Shown here in pieces: positions 57,288 through 64,000 of a stretch of 64,000 nucleotides of DNA (position 1 is its first letter; each line of letters begins with the position of its first letter). Under the pieces are notes generated by a model. The model saw nothing but the letters and a program-made list of their open reading frames with translations. It had not been told where the DNA came from and did no database searches. This DNA comes from Diplocarpon mali (taxonomy: Eukaryota > Ascomycota > Leotiomycetes > Helotiales > Drepanopezizaceae): positions 1 to 64,000 of the forward strand of contig JAENRP010000058.1 of the NCBI GenBank assembly GCA_024741835.1, written 5' to 3'. Both the position numbers and the translations under genes were made by a program.

Positions 57288-58213
57288 TATAACTCCTCTA
57301 ACCCCTCCTCCTCTGCGCTTAAGGAGATAAGCTCCAACTCTATTCTAAAGCTAGAGCTTACCTCTCGAATACGCCCCTGCCTAGAGCGACCCTAACCCCC
57401 TCCTCTTACCGCCGCTAGCGCCGCCCTATTAGCCGCTGCGCCTAATGCTACCCTTGCTATTGCAAGCCCCCTTCCCCTTATAAAAGACTCTGCTGCTATA
57501 GTAGTCCGCTCTATTAATGCGGCAATAGACCCTAGGAGGCCTAGCATAGTTCGGCTGGATTGCTCTAACCTTGCTAGCCGGGACTTGATAAGGTCGCCGC
57601 GCTCTTATTAGAAAGTCAGCGATCGATTCGATACTAATTCGGGTTTAACTTATAGCAACCGTCGCCCGGATCCCCTCTAGCTGGCTTACTATAGCCTTAG
57701 CTATAAAGCGGAGCTCTATAAGGCTAGCACGCTCCAATTAGGAGCAGCTAATCAGAGCCTCTGCGCTAGCTACTAATAGGAGGTTGACGAGAATCCAGGC
57801 GCGCTAGACCGCCTCTTAATAAAGTATCTCGCGGTTCCCTGCCGAAACCGCCTAAGCGTTATTATCGTTATTGTTACTGCTATTATCCTCCTTTTACTAC
57901 TAGGCAGCCTCCTCCCGCTACTCCTTAAGGGCTGCGGATAGCGCTGCGAACTCCTTACTAATATAGGAGGGAAGCTGTAAATAAGCGTTAGCGCAACTAG
58001 AACTTTAGACTTAATTCGGAGTACTTATAAGAATGCACTCCGCCTTCTGCTCCTAGCACTAGTAGCACTTCTTACTACGCTCTGATTCGAACTCGCATTT
58101 GTATATAATATCGCGCACAAGGCGCTGCACGCACCGATAGCAGTATACGTAGTAGGCTATTGCAAGGGCGCCTAATAGCAAGGGAATTAGCACTATATAT
58201 ATTAGATGCGATT
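57288..58213 (-). pseudogene. Decayed antisense ORF between pol and 3' LTR
   Basis: On the minus strand, reading from 58213 to a stop at 57288-57290, one frame (with one apparent shift near 57600) gives protein-like sequence interrupted almost only by TAG/TAA. It begins with a hydrophobic segment, LIYIVLIPLLLGALAIAYYV, then YCYRCVQRLVRDIIYKCEFE and a Cys-rich patch (RSKKCY, then KAECILIS). A hydrophilic, probably helical part follows (PSYISKEFAALSAALKE) with Asn/Ser-rich sequence, then LIKSRLARLEQSSRTML and an Ala-rich helix. The region is visibly more GC-rich than pol. It lies where some plant gypsy elements carry an additional antisense ORF. The family is not recognised. Confidence 0.5.
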
Positions 58214-58521
58214 CGACCCTAGACTAAGGCAAACTTACTTATAGTGGTTAATAGTAGTAGTAGTAATTATTTCTACTACTATACATTAGCCTTATGCTAT
58301 AATAGTAGGAGTAGGGGACCTATGCGATAGTATATAGTTATTATACTAAGGAAGGAAGATCCTATAAAGGGAAAAACAAATTTAAGTGTATAATACAACT
58401 TATGCTAAACTAAATATAGAATAATACCATTTGTATAATAACGTACTAAGTACGTTATTATACGAAAATCGTTATAACCTCCTAACGCTTATAGGCAAGC
58501 GTTCTTAAAGGGGAAGGGTAG

Positions 58522-58828
58522 TATAACGGCTGCACCTCCACTTAGTGCAATTACTTAAGAGTATAGCGTTTTAAGGTTTCGCAATCTCGATTTAATGCAA
58601 GGTTTTTTCAAATCGACCCTAAAGGTGCAAAAGGATATTCTTATATAATATTATATAAATGGGCAATAGAGCTTCTAGCTGCTATATATATAAGGAAGAA
58701 GGGCTCTCCCCTAAGGAGGGTTCTCTAACTTCTTTATTTCCTTCGTATTAGACCTATAGAATACGCCTTTTGCACCACTTCTTGCTCCTATACTTGATCT
58801 TGCACTTCGGCGGTTCTGTGTCATTATA
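58522..58828 (+). repeat. 3' LTR of chromovirus
   Basis: 307 bp, preceded by the polypurine tract and followed by ATTAG. Confidence 0.9.
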
Positions 58829-58833
58829 ATTAG

Positions 58834-59300
58834 CCTAGGGCTTCTATCGATCTATTATTCCTTACTTATTATATATATATAATCTATTAAACTCTTACCG
58901 ACTAAGGGTTCTCTAAAGCCCTATAGAAGGCTGATTCGCAATTGTATAAAGTATAAAGCGACTCTATCCTAGAGTATATTGTAACTTAAGAAGGAGTTTA
59001 AGATAAAGTTAGGACGCTATTAAAGTATAAAAGAAAGGGGTTATATAAAAGGCGCGCTGCGCGGTTTACTAGAAAAGAGAAGAGCTTCCTCCTTAGCTTT
59101 ATAGTGATACTATATAATGCGAAGGCCTTAGGCTAAAAACTTCGACCTTCTTAAAGAGGCCTATTTCGCATTGCTAAAGAAGGAGGGGAGCATAGAAAAT
59201 CGTACAAGCTTAAGCAGATTAATAGCGTACGAATCGCAAGGCACTTCTATATCGACCAGCTAAAGCCCTTTTACCTCTAAACTTCCTACCTTATCTTAAG
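58834..59300 (+). pseudogene. pol C-terminus of outer gypsy element
   Basis: Resumes after the chromovirus. Near 59160-59280 the reading gives EHRKSYKLKQINSVRIARHF and YIDQLKPFYL, the ending style of gypsy polyproteins after the integrase. Stops are present upstream. About 320 bp of non-coding DNA separates it from the 3' LTR. Confidence 0.65.
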
Positions 59301-59618
59301 GTAAGAAGAGCGTATTCTAGTATATTAGAACTTAAGAGCTAAGAGATCTGTTTATTCCTTACCTAAGGAGGCTTAAAGAATAAGATAAGAGAAAGAGGAG
59401 AGGAAGGAGATAGTTCCTAGGGTTTAGAACCCCTAACTCCCGCTAAGAAGGCTAATAGTAAAAATCTGAGAACACTAAAAGCTTGCGATTACTAGCTTAA
59501 TAAAGCAATAGGAGAAGAAAGCAAATATTTTTACAGATCTGTAAACTAGGGGAGTGCAATAGGTATATATATATAAATTTGCAATAGCTTAAGGGGCTTT
59601 CGTTCTTATTATAGGGCT

Positions 59619-59752
59619 TATAGAGTGCTAGTCCTAAATAAGCTAGAATAGGGCAAGTGGGCACTAGTGCAAGGGGATAAAACTCATAGCTGTACCATAC
59701 CTAATACAACAACCTTTTTCCCCTTTTCTGAGGTATTACCACCCCTACGTTT
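59619..59752 (+). repeat. 3' LTR of outer gypsy element
   Basis: 134 bp; it starts TATAGAGTGCTAG (decayed TGTGG) but keeps CA and TG in its outer, right half. Confidence 0.9.
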
Positions 59753-59757
59753 CGTCC

Positions 59758-60403
59758 TGGACTACCTTGCTGTTTCGACTTATATTCGACGCAGCGTAAC
59801 GTCATGGGAAAAAAGGTATATGTTCAGCGCAAAGTTGATGGGCCCAAGGTTAGTCAAGTTCCCAGGGTCGAAAGGTTAAAATTAAGGTTATTCTGGAGAG
59901 TTTGCGGAAGGGAAGATCACGTTGTATTGAGACTGGTTTTTGTCTTCAGTCGAACCTGGCTCGGAGGAAGATGAGAACAAGCCCGGATTTAGTTGCCAGG
60001 AAACATACTGTCAGTAGCTCTGTATTATGGTGTGTGTTTCTCTCGCATCTCGCATGATCCTCGCAAGACCCACCTCCCAGTCTAATGGGCCAATCATCAG
60101 CCTTCCCGCGTTATGACTCGCTTAAAGCAGGTTTATACTCTCCAGGCTGTGCCGCTAATGGCATCGCGAGATTCATGAGGCTGGAATGACGTCTAGACAT
60201 ACTTTCTTCGAGTGAATCGCTTGCATACTGGAAAGTGCAGTGCCGGGATTGATATAAATAACAGCTTCTTCTCTTCAGCCACTTCGTCGCTCACGCCGAC
60301 AAGAGAAAAAAAACCACAACTCTCAACTCCGACCAACAGGCGAAAATCTCCGCGACCAGAACTCCCCACACACCCTACCGCCACAGCATCGAAACTCTTC
60401 AGG
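59758..60403. other. Intergenic, promoter side of the first microprotein
   Basis: About 650 bp of normal-composition DNA after the transposon island. No gene is seen. The last 200 bases (CTCTTCAGCC, CAACTCTCAACTCC) look like a fungal leader for the ATG at 60404. Confidence 0.5.
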
Positions 60404-60529
60404 ATGGGCTTCTTCTACAGCAAGGGTTTCGGTGGCCGCCGTGCAGGCGCAAATATCACCGCCGACCGCCACGGCGTCCGCCGACCAACCTTTCGCTTCC
60501 GCTTCTGCGGCTTGAACTGTTTCCGATGA
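60404..60529 (+). CDS. 41-residue basic microprotein, copy 1 (intronless)
   Basis: Single-exon ORF of 41 codons. It begins MGFFYSKGFGGRRAG, has ITADRHG in the middle and ends FRFRFCGLNCFR. The evidence that it is a gene is the paralogue at 61156, which encodes the same length and 30 of 41 identical residues, with the intron removed exactly at the matching codon. It is strongly basic and aromatic, with two cysteines spaced CxxxC near the C-terminus. Met-Gly at the start with Ser at position 6 fits an N-myristoylation signal. The ATG at 60404 is the only ATG in its frame; the frame is open further upstream without one. I do not recognise the family; possible roles (membrane-attached peptide, metal or RNA binding, processed peptide) are speculation. 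Too short for standard gene calling. Confidence 0.7.
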   Translation: MGFFYSKGFGGRRAGANITADRHGVRRPTFRFRFCGLNCFR

Positions 60530-61155
60530 ATCACCTGTCTGGTAATAGACTCCCATCTTCCTGTGCCAGTTCCATGCTCGCAAGCAGGGCTTATCGTTGT
60601 CTCGCAGGATATGAAGAGGAAGCAGAAGTAGAAATATACAGAACCGCGACGAAAGACTACAATCCACGAGTTACGACGGCGACGTTCGGGCCAGCTTTAC
60701 TCGATAATGCTACGTGATAAGCGTGGCTCGCGCAGAACGGCGGGGAGATGAACAATCGGAATTGCACTTAATCTGGAAATGAGGAAGCGGAACTGACAAT
60801 TATGTACATACGTCGAGGACAATGCAACTCAAGGGGAGGGGGTTCAGCCAGCCAAGCTACACAGCCCCAACTCAATATCCCACAACACACCGTATTATTC
60901 GATCGCATTTCTTTGCGAGTTGGAACGGTGCATGGCGGTGGCTGGTCTTGCATGTACGGATGAATCGCGGGCGCAGCTGATGCCTGTTGGCGTACATCGT
61001 TCTCTCAGCGTATGTGAATCACAGCAAAAGCATATCAAAGTCTCCTGCGTCGCATCATTTCTCTCACTCTCCATTCCTCTCACCTTACAACAGCCACAAG
61101 CAGGCTGGTTAAAAACATCACCACAATCCACGTACAAAGCCTGAATACTCCAGAC

Positions 61156-61376
61156 ATGGGACTCTACTACGGCAAGCACTTCGGCGGTCGTCGTGCTGGG
61201 GTACACAGTATGTCATAACCCCCCACCTGCACTCTCCCCATTTCTCTCCCTCTCCCTCTTCCACCGCTTCCTCCCAGGCTGTTCCGGCTAACACGCTCAC
61301 AGTCACGGCCGACAAACACGGCCTCCACAAGCCCGTCTTCCGCTTTCGATTTTGCGGTTTGAACTGCTTCCGCTGA
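61156..61376 (+). CDS. 41-residue basic microprotein, copy 2 (one intron)
   Basis: Paralogue of the gene 0.6 kb upstream. Exons 61156-61207 and 61303-61376 give exactly 41 residues: MGLYYGKHFGGRRAGVH joined to ITADKHG and ending FRFRFCGLNCFR. The intron (61208-61302, 95 bp) has a perfect GTATGT donor, a GCTAAC branch and a CACAG acceptor. It interrupts the codon that is Ile18 in both copies. Without splicing the frame stops after 20 codons. Differences from copy 1 are mostly conservative (R/K, V/L, F/Y), which points to selection on the peptide. Gly2 is kept but position 6 is Gly, so myristoylation would be less certain here. The same-strand tandem arrangement suggests a local duplication. 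Function unknown. Confidence 0.75.
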
Positions 61377-62217
61377 GGCCGTGTCTCCCCTCCCTGCTAC
61401 GGAACTAGGTTTTGCTGTGTACTGGGCGTCGGGAGGTTTTTCTTTGCTGGAGCAGAGGCCTGAGGGGGCTACGCTCTACATTGGTGCAGCGATATTGGCG
61501 CTGGGAACGCGGCATGCGTTGCTGTAATACCGGGTCCTGGAGCAGTGGAAGGAGGATGGGGTACACGAGAATTGGTGGGTAGCTGAATCTCAAATTTCTT
61601 CTGCAGATAAGCCCAAAAAGATGGAGTGTCCCTTTCAGAGATGCTCTCCTGTTCTCTCTGCCCTTTCATAGTCCAGCTCTGGAGGATTGGTGTAAAAGAA
61701 AGAGACCGAGGACCACGCGACTGTCCATAGTAGTATTACAATAAATGTACCTGCGATTACAAGCATATATATGCCTACTCCTCTCAACGCTCCTAGCCAA
61801 CCTGGGTCCTTCGTTTCTCCTCCTGTCCTCGCCTACCCGCAAATCGTTGCTCGCCAATATTCCCCACAAACCGTAGCCGGAAAATGGTATGGAAGCTAAA
61901 GCAGTTCGCGATACTTCAGGGTGGTATCTCAAAACTGCGAGGTAACCAGTCGAGGCCAGGCACAAAAGAAGAAGTATGGTATCGCCGCCGGAAATGAAAA
62001 CGCAAAAGCAATCGCAGTAGTCTAAAAGGCAAAGCAACGCTGCATCAGCCGTGCTTTTTACATGCGGATCAGGTTGGATCGAATGCGTTCACACGTGTTA
62101 TGCATCGGAGACTGTACCGTGTATTGTAGTGCCAGTCTCGCCTGTCGTATGTTTCTTATCCGTTGCCGTGTGGATAGAGGGATGAAGAGATGAGGTTTAT
62201 GAGCAGCATGGCAAGTT
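61377..62217. other. Intergenic, no gene supported
   Basis: About 840 bp between the second microprotein and the 3' end of the ARF gene. Minus-strand frames of 60-120 codons (for example 61666-62037) show no recognisable features. Confidence 0.5.
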
Positions 62218-63679
<1,462 letters not shown>

Positions 63680-64000
63680 TTATCCCCTGTGATCCAAAAC
63701 GAATCTTCGCGCTATTGGCTTTTCGACAATTTCCTCGTCAAACAACACAAGAACCCTGGCCCCTCCGTCGATTGTGGCCTTGACCTCAGCACGATAGAAA
63801 GTCGTAGCTTGCGGATACAAGGCCAAAACTTGTTTTCCAACCTCGTACTCGCCCAATACAGCGCCTTCAGGAGGTATAGGAACCATCTGTGAAGCCGAAG
63901 ACTTGGAGACGGCGTTACCGTTAGCTGCTGCCTCTGGATCGATGTCTTTTACATCGTAACGCCTGCTCTTCCCATCCCCGATAATCCGAACCACTTCCCC
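63680..64000 (-). CDS. SGF29: SAGA-associated factor SGF29, C-terminal part (runs off window)
   Basis: C-terminal 106 residues of the SAGA-complex subunit whose tandem Tudor (SGF29) domain binds histone H3 di/trimethylated at Lys4. Visible motifs: GEVVRIIGDG, RRYDVKDIDPE (family: RYxVxDxEPE), YEVGKQVLALYPQATTFYRA (the V-LALYP-TTTFYxA signature of the second Tudor repeat) and VLVLFDEE. It ends RRFVLDHRG and a stop at 63680. The frame is open to the edge, so the N-terminus and start lie beyond 64000. The aromatic Tyr and Phe of the TTFYRA segment that line the methyl-lysine pocket are present. Confidence 0.92.
   Translation of the reverse strand, partial: GEVVRIIGDGKSRRYDVKDIDPEAAANGNAVSKSSASQMVPIPPEGAVLGEYEVGKQVLALYPQATTFYRAEVKATIDGGARVLVLFDEEIVEKPIARRFVLDHRG

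Larger units (their letters stand above)
51263..58828 (+). mobile_element. Ty3/gypsy chromovirus inserted in the outer element
   Basis: Two 307-bp LTRs (51263-51569, 58522-58828) begin TATAACGG (TG decayed) and end ATTATA. The duplication ATTAG is at 51258-51262 and 58829-58833. A purine-rich tract AAAGGGGAAGGGTAG directly precedes the 3' LTR. Internal order: gag, protease, reverse transcriptase with an intact YLDDILIY, RNase H, integrase, then a chromodomain-like end. About 1.4 kb separates pol from the 3' LTR and holds a decayed minus-strand frame. All frames carry RIP-type stops. The insert interrupts the integrase of the older outer element. Confidence 0.92.
38290..59752 (+). mobile_element. 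Outer Ty3/gypsy-type retrotransposon, split by two insertions
   Basis: The two 134-bp LTRs (38290-38423 and 59619-59752) align without gaps and differ only by transitions. The 5-bp duplication CGTCC lies at 38285-38289 and 59753-59757. Removing the copia-type insertion (44024-50320) and the chromovirus (51263-58828) with their duplications leaves an element of about 7.6 kb. Order on the plus strand: gag with a mutated zinc knuckle, reverse transcriptase, RNase H, integrase (resuming at 50326 and again at 58834) and a short 3' region. That domain order is Ty3/gypsy. The interior is saturated with TAG/TAA where CAG, CAA and TGG would stand, and CA and TG are scarce while TA is abundant, the footprint of RIP. 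It is certainly non-functional. Confidence 0.92.

Overview
The window is one chromosome end of a filamentous ascomycete (Pezizomycotina). It opens with about 18 perfect CCCTAA repeats. The genes have short introns of about 45-100 bp with GTATGT/GTAAGT-like donors and CTAAC/CTGAT-like branch points, and the transposons carry the C-to-T/G-to-A decay typical of repeat-induced point mutation (RIP). I cannot name the class or species from sequence alone.

Layout. 0-3 kb is subtelomere: telomere, a short tandem array of about 89-bp units, a small secreted cysteine-rich protein gene and a solo LTR. 3-38 kb is an ordinary gene-bearing arm with long non-coding stretches. Recognisable genes are a UDP-glucose 4-epimerase, histone H2A.Z, a complex I CHCH subunit (NDUFB7/B18), a DCG1-like Asp/Glu racemase, actin-related protein ARP2, a carnitine/acylcarnitine-type mitochondrial carrier, a RecQ helicase, orotate phosphoribosyltransferase, COA6, COQ10 and an EAF elongation factor. 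There are also two proteins I do not recognise (7.8-9.6 kb and 36.4-37.5 kb) and one decayed Old-Yellow-Enzyme pseudogene.

38.3-59.75 kb is a nested retrotransposon island. An outer Ty3/gypsy-type element (134-bp LTRs, duplication CGTCC) has been split twice. A minus-strand Ty1/copia-type element (195-bp LTRs, duplication ATATA) sits inside it, as does a plus-strand chromovirus (307-bp LTRs, duplication ATTAG). All three are riddled with TAG/TAA stops. The chromovirus carries, between pol and its 3' LTR, what looks like a decayed extra ORF on the opposite strand. An 88-N assembly gap lies in one arm of an inverted duplication of the copia LTR end.

59.76-64 kb returns to host sequence: a tandem pair of 41-residue microprotein genes (about 73% identical, same C-terminus, one with an intron and one without), an ARF6-type small GTPase, and the C-terminal part of SGF29 running off the window.

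Most genes are unrelated housekeeping functions in no operon-like order; respiratory/mitochondrial functions (NDUFB7, carrier, COA6, COQ10) are frequent but scattered. The most unusual items are the microprotein pair, the antisense ORF in the chromovirus, and the subtelomeric secreted peptide.
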